A model generated the notes under the pieces. It saw nothing but the letters and a program-made list of their open reading frames with translations. It was not told the DNA's origin and ran no database searches. The position numbers were made by a program, and so were the translations under genes. DNA of 5,469 nt from Verrucomicrobiia bacterium (lineage in GTDB: Bacteria > Verrucomicrobiota > Verrucomicrobiia > CAIQCK01). Positions 1 through 5,469 of the stretch are shown here, one piece after another; within the stretch, counting starts at the first letter, position 1, and the number at the start of each line of letters is the position of its first letter. Location of the stretch: contig JAOACV010000186.1 in NCBI GenBank assembly GCA_026417675.1, forward strand, positions 543-6,011. The letters run 5' to 3'.

Positions 1-450
1 ATGATACTTTGGGATGCGGCGGATGTATTCGGCGTCCACGAGCCATTGCGCGCCCGCGGCGGTGAACGCGATGATGCAGTTGCCGTCGAGGTGGCCGTGC
101 GATCCGGCGGCGGTGCCGTCGAGCATCAGGTAATCGTCGTCCTCGGCCCAGCCGCTGCGCAGCGTGAGTTTGTCGAAGGTTTCCTCGAACGGCAGGTTTG
201 GCTTCTGCCAGATGTCGGGCCGGCCGGAACGACCGAAGAGGTCGTAGTGCATCTTCGGCAGGCGCGTGACCGTGATGCCCACCAGATCATCGGGCCGCTT
301 TGGGGCAACGTTGGTCCAGAACGGCGCCTCCATCTCGTCGCGCGCGTCCACGCCGAGCCATTCGATGGCCCAGCGATAACGCCCGTCGCCGGTGGCGTAT
401 TCCAGGCCGCATAACAACTCCGGCATTCCCGACACGGAGGAGCAACCGCC
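1..450 (-). CDS. 3' continuation of the heparinase II/III-like gene after an in-frame TGA (partial)
   Basis: This stretch is 150 codons with no stop, in exactly the same frame as the ORF that ends at 453-451, and it runs off the left window edge. It reads as the end of a helical toroid (LEYATGDGRYRWAIEWLG, residues about 16-33) passing into a beta-sandwich domain. That domain holds the motif GSHGHLDGN (residues 116-124; HGHLD is encoded at 99-85), which resembles the H-x-H-x-D segment of the heparinase II/III-like C-terminal domain. The protein therefore looks like the second half of the product encoded at 1785-451 rather than a separate gene. If it were translated on its own, possible starts are GTG at 435-433 or ATG at 426-424. 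I see no convincing Shine-Dalgarno sequence for either, and no signal peptide, which a toroid/sandwich lyase fragment would need for export. The family assignment is by motif only; the coding status is likely but the gene may be broken. Confidence 0.7.
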
Positions 451-453
451 TCA
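451..453 (-). other. In-frame TGA interrupting the lyase-like gene
   Basis: Reading on the minus strand, the codons are GGC GAT TGA GGC GGT TGC, that is Gly-Asp-stop-Gly-Gly-Cys. Coding sequence of the same style and frame lies on both sides, and no shift is needed to join them. One base change from GGA (Gly), CGA or AGA (Arg), or TGG (Trp) would create it. The join falls in a Gly-rich loop between the helical repeats, where a glycine would fit (inference). It could be a true nonsense mutation, a base-call error, or a recoded codon. Confidence 0.75.
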
Positions 454-1785
454 ATCGCCCGACGCGGGCTGGCGGCCGAAGCTGTCGAGCGCCTGAAGCA
501 GCGCCTTGCCGGTCTGTGCGGCGTGGCCTTGTTCGATGAACGTGCGGTCGCCGGACGCGAGCGCGTAGGTCAACACGTGCCGTTGCGGAATCCACTGGTA
601 GCCGGCGCTGTCCTCCCACGGTTTCCAACTGCGCGAGCAGGATCGGAACATGCCGAACGCGATGTCGAGCCAGTCCTTCGCGACCGGCAGCTTGTAGTGG
701 CGCGAGAAATACCAACCGCCGAAGAGGTTCGCCAGACCCGGCCACGTGTGGTGATTGTGCGTGATGCTGTCGAACTTGCGCCAATGCTCCACGGACCCCG
801 GCCGGTCCCATCCCTGGTAAAGGTTCGACTCCCAGACCATGCGCAGGACGTGGTTGGTAAACTGGAGCCGCTCTTCGTCGCTCCAGCCCGGCGCTTCCTC
901 GACGAGGTCCCACGCGATCACCATGCCGTAGGCCCAACTGTCGCGGAAGTCGCGGTCGTAGCGGCGCGGGCCTTCCTGGAGGATGTATTCGTTGGTCGCG
1001 TAGTAGTTGATATGCCGGCGCATCGCGTCGCGATACAACTCCAGCCAACCGGGATCGCCGGTGCGGTGGTAGAGCATGGCAAACTTGATCGTCTGGTGCG
1101 CCGCGCCGCGCTCGGTGCCGGGCCGGGCGTAAATGTTCGCGATGGCCTCCTTGCGGTCGGCAATCCCTTTCGCGGTGAGCCTTTCTTCGAGCGGCGCGCG
1201 CCGGCCTTTCTTCGTGAACTTCAGTTCCATCAGCCGGTCAAGCTTCAGTTCGCCGTCCTTCGCGCACTCGTTGACGAGCGCGACAAGCCGCGCCAGGCCC
1301 GCCTCGACTCCCGCCGCATCCTGCGCGCCGAGCGCGATGACGTTGTGGCCGGCGCCCCACGGGTCGTGAACCGAGCGCAGTTCATAGCCGCCGTGGCCGG
1401 TGTAGGCCGCGTCGGCGCAGGCGAAGTAGTTGTGATAGAGCCGCGCGAAGACGACATTGTTCAGCAGATTGCCGATGACGATGAGATGGCGGCCCGCCCA
1501 GTCTGCGTCGGTGATCTTCGTCGGCGTGACGATGGGCAGCGTGACGCCGGTTTTCGCCGCAATGGCCGCTTGCAGTTTCGCCGCCGCGCCGCTCCACGGT
1601 TCGCCCTCCGCCGGCACAATCGCAGCGGCAGCCGAGCCGTTGCTCACGAGTGCCGTTTCCATCAACAGCGGCCGTTCCTGCTTAATGCAAATCTTTTCCC
1701 ACGCCGCGTCGTCCGCCGCGCGGTCGGCAAGTGTTGTGGCAGCTATCAACAGTAGGACTGCAACCGGCAAGGTCCGTGATTTCAT
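451..1785 (-). CDS. Secreted heparinase II/III-like (alpha/alpha-toroid lyase-type) protein, N-terminal part
   Basis: The product is 444 residues up to the TGA. Residues 1-20 form a signal peptide (MKSRTLPVAVLLLIAATTLA, likely cut after TLA), so the protein is exported. Residues about 45-175 look like the N-terminal domain seen in alpha-glucuronidases and related carbohydrate proteins (substrate-binding-like alpha/beta fold; HLIVIGNLLNN at 100-110, a typical 'look up the name, return the value' strand-loop). Residues about 225-444 are helical repeats of an (alpha/alpha) toroid, with THNHHTWPG at 342-350 resembling the catalytic Asn/His region of heparinase and alginate-type polysaccharide lyases. 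The start is supported by AAGGA at 1796-1792, six bases before the ATG. The gene begins 27 bases after the oxidoreductase stop, so the two are probably co-transcribed. The family's usual C-terminal beta-sandwich is missing from this ORF but lies in frame just past the TGA. Substrate unknown; a uronic-acid polysaccharide is a guess, and a non-catalytic role is possible. Confidence 0.85.
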   Translation of the reverse strand: MKSRTLPVAVLLLIAATTLADRAADDAAWEKICIKQERPLLMETALVSNGSAAAAIVPAEGEPWSGAAAKLQAAIAAKTGVTLPIVTPTKITDADWAGRHLIVIGNLLNNVVFARLYHNYFACADAAYTGHGGYELRSVHDPWGAGHNVIALGAQDAAGVEAGLARLVALVNECAKDGELKLDRLMELKFTKKGRRAPLEERLTAKGIADRKEAIANIYARPGTERGAAHQTIKFAMLYHRTGDPGWLELYRDAMRRHINYYATNEYILQEGPRRYDRDFRDSWAYGMVIAWDLVEEAPGWSDEERLQFTNHVLRMVWESNLYQGWDRPGSVEHWRKFDSITHNHHTWPGLANLFGGWYFSRHYKLPVAKDWLDIAFGMFRSCSRSWKPWEDSAGYQWIPQRHVLTYALASGDRTFIEQGHAAQTGKALLQALDSFGRQPASGD

Positions 1786-1812
1786 TCTCTTTCCTTCTTT
1801 CCAGGCTTCGTT

Positions 1813-3312
1813 CTACGTAATCTCCGGCACAAGGAACGGCGCGCGGTCTTTGCGGCGAGCAAAATGGTTGGCTTGGTCTGCGAACTCGCCGACAAACTGC
1901 TCTTGCTTGGGGTCGAACGTTACCCACGGGCCAAGCACCGCTGGCGTCGCGCCGAGGTCCACGCCGTTCTCGCGCAGATTCTCGCGGCAACGCTCGAAGG
2001 CGTCGAGCAGTTCGCTGTTGGAACTAATCCTCTCTCGAATCTCGTCGGGCGAAGATTGTTTGCCGAGCCGATGGGAGATGTTCGCCATGTGGCAGCAGGC
2101 GGCGGAGGCGTGCCCCACCGCGGCCTCGGCAGCCAGCGTGTCGGTTTTCCGGTTGCGAACGGCGGCGATGAAATTGGCGGCGTGGGAGACTTCGATCTCA
2201 GCGGCCTTTCGGCCGTCTTGGAAGTCCTTGATCCTCCGGCCCTTCTTGTCGAAAACCGCGCCGTGGGTGTAATCGCCGGCAAAGTGGCCGCCTTCGCAAA
2301 CGATGACGATGCCTCGGTCGCTGTTGCGGAACTTGCCGAGCGTGCTTGGGGCTTTTGGATTCGTGTTCTTGGAGACGTTGCGAATCTCGCAGATGATCGG
2401 CACCGGCTGGTAGTCAAAGATGGCGACCTGCGTGTTCGGCGTCTCGCCGGCGTCGTCGAATGCAAACCGTGCCCCGATGCTCATCGCGCGCGGCGGCGGC
2501 TGGTTCAACCCCAACGCCCAGCGGCAAATGTCGATCATGTGAACGCCGTTGTTGCCCATCTCGCCGTTGCCGGTCGGCCAGACCCAATGCCACTCGTAAT
2601 GCAGTTGCTTGCGCATTAGCGGCGTCTTCGGCGCCGGCCCGCACCACAGATCGTGGTCCACTGTGTCCGGCACCGGGGTCGGCGTGTTGACCTTGCCGAT
2701 GCTGTTGCGCGCGCGATACACCAGCGCGTGCGCAAAACGGATGGAACCGAGCTGACCGCCGCGCAGGTATTCGAACGCCATCGGCAACACTGTGCTGGAG
2801 CGTCGCTGCATGCCGACTTGAACGATGCGTTTGTATTTCCGCGCCGCGGCAACCATCTGCCGGCCCTCCCAGATATTGTAAGAGAAAGGTTTTTCGACAT
2901 AGACATCCTTGCCCGCCTGACAGGCCCAGATCGTGCCGAGAGCGTGCCAATGATTTGGCGTGGCGAACACCACGGCGTCAATGCTCCCGTCGTCGAGCAC
3001 GCGGCGGAAATCAACGCGCGTGGTAACGTTCCCGCCGCGGTCTTTGAACCGCTGCGCGCCGTCTTCGAGAATGGCCCTGTCCACGTCGCATAACGCCGCG
3101 ATCCGGACTCCCGGCACTTCGAGGAAACTCTTGATGAGTTGTCGTCCCCGACCGCCGACGCTGCCGTAGATGTTGATGCCGCCCAAGCCGACGACGGCAA
3201 TGCGGATTTCGGAGTTAGGTTTCTCGCCGGCAAACACAAGCCTTGGCATCCCAAGCGCCACCCCTGCTGTCGCCGAAGTTCTCAGGAAATCCCTGCGTGT
3301 CATTCGTTTCAT
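1813..3312 (-). CDS. Tat-exported Gfo/Idh/MocA family oxidoreductase
   Basis: This is a 499-residue protein. Its N-terminus carries a twin-arginine signal (TRRDFLRT, residues 5-12, then a hydrophobic stretch to FA at 27-28), which predicts export of a folded, cofactor-loaded protein. A Rossmann NAD(P)-binding domain follows: VGLGGIN at 41-47, an acidic strand end at CDVD (75-78), TPNHWH at 118-123 and the family-typical EKP at 140-142. The C-terminal substrate domain includes GNNGVHMIDICRWAL (253-267), whose His258 and Asp261 match the usual catalytic-site pattern of the family. The final 100 residues are a helical extension common in the planctomycete/verrucomicrobial branch (from memory). 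The start at 3312 is favoured over the internal ATG at 3303 because GGAG lies six bases upstream. It may oxidise a sugar, or act by a redox-assisted glycosidase mechanism as in GH109, which shares this fold and often a Tat signal. The sequence does not decide between these. The lyase-like gene follows after 27 bases. Confidence 0.93.
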   Translation of the reverse strand: MKRMTRRDFLRTSATAGVALGMPRLVFAGEKPNSEIRIAVVGLGGINIYGSVGGRGRQLIKSFLEVPGVRIAALCDVDRAILEDGAQRFKDRGGNVTTRVDFRRVLDDGSIDAVVFATPNHWHALGTIWACQAGKDVYVEKPFSYNIWEGRQMVAAARKYKRIVQVGMQRRSSTVLPMAFEYLRGGQLGSIRFAHALVYRARNSIGKVNTPTPVPDTVDHDLWCGPAPKTPLMRKQLHYEWHWVWPTGNGEMGNNGVHMIDICRWALGLNQPPPRAMSIGARFAFDDAGETPNTQVAIFDYQPVPIICEIRNVSKNTNPKAPSTLGKFRNSDRGIVIVCEGGHFAGDYTHGAVFDKKGRRIKDFQDGRKAAEIEVSHAANFIAAVRNRKTDTLAAEAAVGHASAACCHMANISHRLGKQSSPDEIRERISSNSELLDAFERCRENLRENGVDLGATPAVLGPWVTFDPKQEQFVGEFADQANHFARRKDRAPFLVPEIT

Positions 3313-3318
3313 ATTCCG

Positions 3319-3322
3319 CTCC
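3319..3322 (-). promoter_or_regulatory. Ribosome binding site of the oxidoreductase gene
   Basis: GGAG on the minus strand sits six bases before the ATG at 3312-3310. An in-frame ATG three codons later (3303-3301) would be 15 bases away, so this site favours the longer N-terminus MKRMTRRDF. Confidence 0.6.
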
Positions 3323-3378
3323 GAGAGAGGGACCTGGCGCGCCTGCCGTTCGCGTCCGATGTAATCCTCATGGGGATC

Positions 3379-3597
3379 TCATCGGCAACGTCCGACGATT
3401 TCATCTCGCCTCATCCATGCGGCCGGGATGGGGAAGATCGTGACAGTGAAGGCAGCGGCTTGATACAGCATCCCGCCCATGGCCGGGGCCGACGACGGCG
3501 GCACCCCGGGTTTGCCGTCAGCGTCCGATCCCGTTGCGCCCAGGGCCAGCACGACGCCGATCGCGACGGTCCAAGGCATAAGACAAGCTCGACACAT
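3379..3597 (-). CDS. Doubtful small ORF, possible secreted 72-residue protein or gene remnant
   Basis: I do not recognise this product. The predicted 72 residues begin with a short basic and hydrophobic stretch (MPWTVAIGVVLALGATGS, residues 7-24) that could serve as a signal peptide. A Pro/Gly/Ala-rich segment (about 29-40) and a second hydrophobic patch (QAAAFTVTIFPIPAAW, 46-61) follow. Codons in the middle are rich in G or C at the third position, as in the neighbouring genes, but the first and last few are not. No good Shine-Dalgarno sequence is visible: GAGGG lies 12 bases before the ATG, which is too far. It could be a small secreted protein, the start of a gene that has since decayed, or chance. 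Confidence 0.25.
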   Translation of the reverse strand: MCRACLMPWTVAIGVVLALGATGSDADGKPGVPPSSAPAMGGMLYQAAAFTVTIFPIPAAWMRRDEIVGRCR

Positions 3598-3648
3598 GGC
3601 TACTTCATGCCCTCATCCCGGAGATTTGTCGAGAGCAAGTTGCATTTG

Positions 3649-3669
3649 TCGCCCCCGTTCGGGGATCGA
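3649..3669 (-). other. Short GC-rich stem-loop downstream of the fucosidase gene
   Basis: On the minus strand, TCG-A-TCCCC pairs with GGGGGCGA around a GAAC loop: eight pairs including one T-G wobble, with one bulged A. It lies 55 bases past the fucosidase stop codon. No T-run follows, so it is not a standard intrinsic terminator; it could stabilise the 3' end of the mRNA or be chance in GC-rich DNA. Confidence 0.3.
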
Positions 3670-3724
3670 GGCAGCGGTCAAGCGATGGCGAATTAGACCG
3701 GGATTACGACCACCATGCCTGTCT

Positions 3725-5236
3725 CTATTTCTTCTTGGCCGACTCCGGCAGCAGTTGGGCGCCGGTGATTTTCAGGACGTAGGCGTGGCGGCAGGGGAGT
3801 TGGTCGGGGTTGAGGTCGGGTAACTTGATGAGGAGGTTCTTGCCCTCGCGGCGGGTGGCGAGTTTGGCCTCAACGCCGAGCATCGTGACGTCGCACTTGT
3901 CGGGGGTTTGAATGTCGCGGAGGACAAATTGTTTGCCGGGCCAGCCGGGCAGGATGGCGTAGAGGGCGTCTGGTTTCTTGGTGAAGAAGGCCTGCTTGAC
4001 GGCGGTGCCGTTCCTGGGGGCGAAGCCGATCTGTTCCATGAGGTTGTATTTGACCATGAACTCGCCGTATTGCTGGCCGGGCCGCTGGCCGTCGCTCCAC
4101 TGGCAGTCGCGACCGGCGTGGCGGGTTCCGTAGATGGCCTCGCCGTTGACGCGCAGCCAGTCGCCGATCTCCAGCAAGCGTTGCTGCATGATGACCGGGA
4201 TGCGACCGTCGGCGGTCGGGCCGATGTCGAGCAGGAAGTTGCCGCCGCGGCTGACGAGGTCGGCCAGGGTCAGGATAAACTCGCGGGCGGGCTTGTAGTC
4301 GTCAATGGTCTCGGCACGGTTGTAGCCGTAGGAATAACCCATGCCGCGGCTTTCCTCCCACGGGTGCGAGGCGTCCTTGAGACCGGCGCCGTATTCGGTG
4401 GTGTAGTAGCCGCCGTGTTTGTGGCGGCAGTCCTTGCCCCAACGGTCGTTGACGACGACCTCGTCTTTGCAGGGAGATTCGTTGAACAGCCACGCGAGCA
4501 GTTCCTCGCTTCGCCACTCGGCCGACGTCATGTCCCATTCGCCGTCGCTGAAGATGATGGCGGGCTTGTAGCGGGTGACCACGTCCTTGAACTGCGGGAA
4601 CATGTGCTCGGCGACGTAGCGGGGCCGGTCGGCCTTGTTGGTCCAGAGCGGGTTAAACCACTCGTAGAGCGAGTAGTAGAAACCATATTTCAAACCGCGC
4701 TTGCGGCAGGCGGCGCCGAGGTCGCCGAGCAGGGCGCGCTTCGGGCCGATCTCGACGCTGTTCCACGGCCGGCCCCAAGTCCTGCTGGCGTGGACGCTCG
4801 GCCAGATGCAAAAGCCTTCGTGGTGCTTGGAAGTGGGCACGATGTATTTTGCGCCGGAGCGAACGAAAAGGTCGGCCCACTGGTCGGGGTTGAACAGCTC
4901 GCAGCGGAACATCGGCGCGAAGTCTTTGTAATCGAAATTCGCGCCGTAGTTTTTCATATGGAATTGCCACCAGACGTTGTTGGGCTTCTTGTCGGCCATG
5001 CGCTGCCAATACCACTCGGCATATTGCTTCGGCGCGCCCCAAGCCGGCACAGAATAGACGCCCCAGTGGATGAAGATGCCGAACTTGGCGTCCGTGAACC
5101 ATTCGGGCGTCGGCCGCTTGTCGAGCGACTCCCATTTCGGCTCGTAGATCGCGGCCGGCGCGGGCCGCGCCGCGAGCAGCGCGCCTGTCATCGCCAGCGT
5201 CATCGTCAAGTTTCGCCATGCGGTTCGTGCGTTCAT
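3725..5236 (-). CDS. Secreted GH29 alpha-L-fucosidase
   Basis: This 503-residue enzyme should hydrolyse terminal alpha-L-fucose with retention of configuration, outside the cytoplasm. Residues 1-29 form a signal peptide ending in APAA. The catalytic (beta/alpha)8 barrel shows the GH29 blocks: FGIFIHWGVYSVPAW (52-66), SKHHEGF (136-142), IIFSDGEWD (227-235) with Asp231 (codon 4546-4544) as the expected nucleophile, VVNDRWG (261-267), HGGYYTTEYG (274-283), HPWEES (291-296) with Glu294 a candidate acid/base, and NFLLDIGPTADGRIP (333-347). SDGEWD, VVNDRWG and HGGYY closely resemble human FUCA1, suggesting the broad-specificity GH29-A type. A C-terminal beta-sandwich occupies about 370-495. Length and motifs are complete, so it looks functional. 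AGGA at 5247-5244, seven bases upstream, supports the ATG. It is the first gene of the row and stands 412 bases ahead of the next, so it may be transcribed separately. A terminal KKK precedes the TAG stop. The exact linkage cleaved cannot be read from sequence. Confidence 0.96.
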   Translation of the reverse strand: MNARTAWRNLTMTLAMTGALLAARPAPAAIYEPKWESLDKRPTPEWFTDAKFGIFIHWGVYSVPAWGAPKQYAEWYWQRMADKKPNNVWWQFHMKNYGANFDYKDFAPMFRCELFNPDQWADLFVRSGAKYIVPTSKHHEGFCIWPSVHASRTWGRPWNSVEIGPKRALLGDLGAACRKRGLKYGFYYSLYEWFNPLWTNKADRPRYVAEHMFPQFKDVVTRYKPAIIFSDGEWDMTSAEWRSEELLAWLFNESPCKDEVVVNDRWGKDCRHKHGGYYTTEYGAGLKDASHPWEESRGMGYSYGYNRAETIDDYKPAREFILTLADLVSRGGNFLLDIGPTADGRIPVIMQQRLLEIGDWLRVNGEAIYGTRHAGRDCQWSDGQRPGQQYGEFMVKYNLMEQIGFAPRNGTAVKQAFFTKKPDALYAILPGWPGKQFVLRDIQTPDKCDVTMLGVEAKLATRREGKNLLIKLPDLNPDQLPCRHAYVLKITGAQLLPESAKKK

Positions 5237-5290
5237 CGTGATTTCCTGATTTGGATGCGCGGTGATTTACGCGGTTTTGGAGGCGGGGCG

Positions 5291-5305
5291 CAATCAAAGA
5301 TTGAT
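5291..5305. promoter_or_regulatory. Overlapping palindromes upstream of the fucosidase gene (possible operator)
   Basis: Two perfect inverted repeats overlap here: CAATC-AAA-GATTG (5291-5303) and ATCAA-AGA-TTGAT (5293-5305). They form an A/T-rich island in very GC-rich DNA, about 54 bases before the fucosidase ATG, a position suited to a promoter or repressor/activator site. I see no convincing -35/-10 pair, and the element is short, so an operator role is inference. Confidence 0.3.
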
Positions 5306-5410
5306 ACGCGGTGGGAGCAACGCGCGACTGCCGGCCAGTTGCGGGTGTCGAACTTTGCGCGCGCCGTGTTGCGTGGCGGCTCGCGTTTTCAACAGACCGC
5401 GATGCGAGAC

Positions 5411-5439
5411 GCTCGATCTGCCTCGCAAGAGGGTCGAGC
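5411..5439. other. Imperfect stem-loop near the right edge (possible end of an upstream gene)
   Basis: GCTCGAT (5411-5417) pairs with GTCGAGC (5433-5439): six Watson-Crick pairs and one T-G wobble on the plus strand. After a three-base bulge (CTG), CCTC (5421-5424) pairs with GAGG (5429-5432), closing a GCAA loop, a GNRA-type tetraloop if transcribed from the plus strand. No T-run follows on either strand, so a simple intrinsic terminator is not supported. It may mark the boundary with a gene beyond the window. Confidence 0.35.
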
Positions 5440-5469
5440 AGGACAGAACGACTGCGGGCGGGTCGCGGC

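Larger units (their letters stand above)
3313..3724. other. 412-base gap between the fucosidase and oxidoreductase genes
   Basis: This gap is long compared with the 27-base spacing of the next gene pair. It holds a short GC-rich hairpin near the fucosidase end (3649-3669), one doubtful small ORF (3597-3379) and the oxidoreductase ribosome binding site. I find no tRNA-like fold, direct repeat, transposon end or clear promoter. The gap could contain the promoter for the oxidoreductase and lyase-like pair, making the fucosidase a separate transcription unit, or it could be the remains of a decayed gene. Confidence 0.5.
5237..5469. other. Leader region of the fucosidase gene, no gene seen
   Basis: The 233 bases before the fucosidase start hold the AGGA ribosome binding site (5247-5244), the A/T-rich palindromes (5291-5305) and a long stem-loop (5411-5439). 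No reading frame on either strand looks coding. On the minus strand the frame entering from the right edge, starting at the last base, stops after 26 codons and resembles no known protein. Confidence 0.5.

Noticed and set aside
1..414. Plus-strand open frame beginning with ATG at the first base
   Set aside because: It is the exact antisense of the in-frame continuation of the lyase-like gene, whose minus-strand translation carries a family motif; the plus-strand product resembles nothing.
451..453. Alternative genetic code with TGA read as Gly or Trp
   Set aside because: The oxidoreductase and fucosidase genes have about 1000 codons without any internal TGA, and lineages with reassigned TGA are mostly low in G+C, unlike this window. 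A genome-wide reassignment is not supported.
523..1755. Long plus-strand open frame of 410 codons opposite the lyase-like gene
   Set aside because: Its translation is rich in Arg, Val and Ala without recognisable domains, and it lies opposite a minus-strand gene with a signal peptide, ribosome binding site and family motifs. It is a mirror effect of GC-rich codon use.
3649..3669. Intrinsic terminator after the fucosidase gene
   Set aside because: The stem is short and no T-run follows it on the minus strand, so it was kept only as an unassigned hairpin.
3139..3696. Plus-strand 185-codon frame spanning the gap between fucosidase and oxidoreductase genes
   Set aside because: It starts inside the antisense of the oxidoreductase Rossmann domain, has an Arg/His/Ser-rich composition without a domain, and lacks a ribosome binding site.
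5402..5469. Possible divergent plus-strand gene starting at ATG 5402 and open to the right edge
   Set aside because: Only 22 codons are visible, no Shine-Dalgarno sequence precedes the ATG, and the frame overlaps the stem-loop at 5411-5439.
1..5469. CRISPR array, insertion sequence, tRNA or phage-defence module
   Set aside because: No regularly spaced repeats, transposase-like ORF, terminal inverted repeats, tRNA-like fold or defence-type domains were seen; the window is a carbohydrate-related gene row.

Overview
This is a GC-rich window (roughly 60 % G+C by eye). Every convincing gene lies on the minus strand, so transcription runs from the right end to the left. The three main proteins all have export signals and belong to carbohydrate-active or carbohydrate-linked families. 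The mix of a GH29 alpha-L-fucosidase, a Tat-exported Gfo/Idh/MocA oxidoreductase and a heparinase II/III-like protein resembles glycan-degradation loci of the Planctomycetota/Verrucomicrobiota/Lentisphaerota group. That taxonomic guess rests on protein style only; no phylogenetic marker is present.

Layout in transcription order. Positions 5469-5237 form a non-coding leader with a long imperfect stem-loop (5411-5439) and a compact palindromic A/T-rich element (5291-5305). Positions 5236-3725 encode a secreted GH29 alpha-L-fucosidase with the active-site blocks intact. Positions 3724-3313 are a 412-base gap holding a small hairpin and one doubtful 72-codon ORF. Positions 3312-1813 encode the Tat-signal Gfo/Idh/MocA protein. 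After 27 bases, positions 1785-451 encode a secreted protein with an alpha-glucuronidase-N-like domain followed by a helical toroid of the heparinase/alginate-lyase type. Positions 450-1 carry the same reading frame on, past a single TGA, to the window edge, with the heparinase II/III-like beta-sandwich motif.

How they may work together (inference): the fucosidase would remove terminal alpha-L-fucose from an extracytoplasmic glycan. The lyase-like protein would cut a uronic-acid-containing backbone. The exported oxidoreductase-fold protein would act on a released sugar or glycoside. No transporter, sulfatase, regulator or fucose-catabolic gene is visible, so the substrate cannot be named.

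The most notable observation is the in-frame TGA at 451-453. It splits what looks like one lyase-like gene, with clearly homologous-looking sequence and no frame change on either side. A nonsense mutation or base-call error is the simplest reading; readthrough or recoding is possible but weakly supported.
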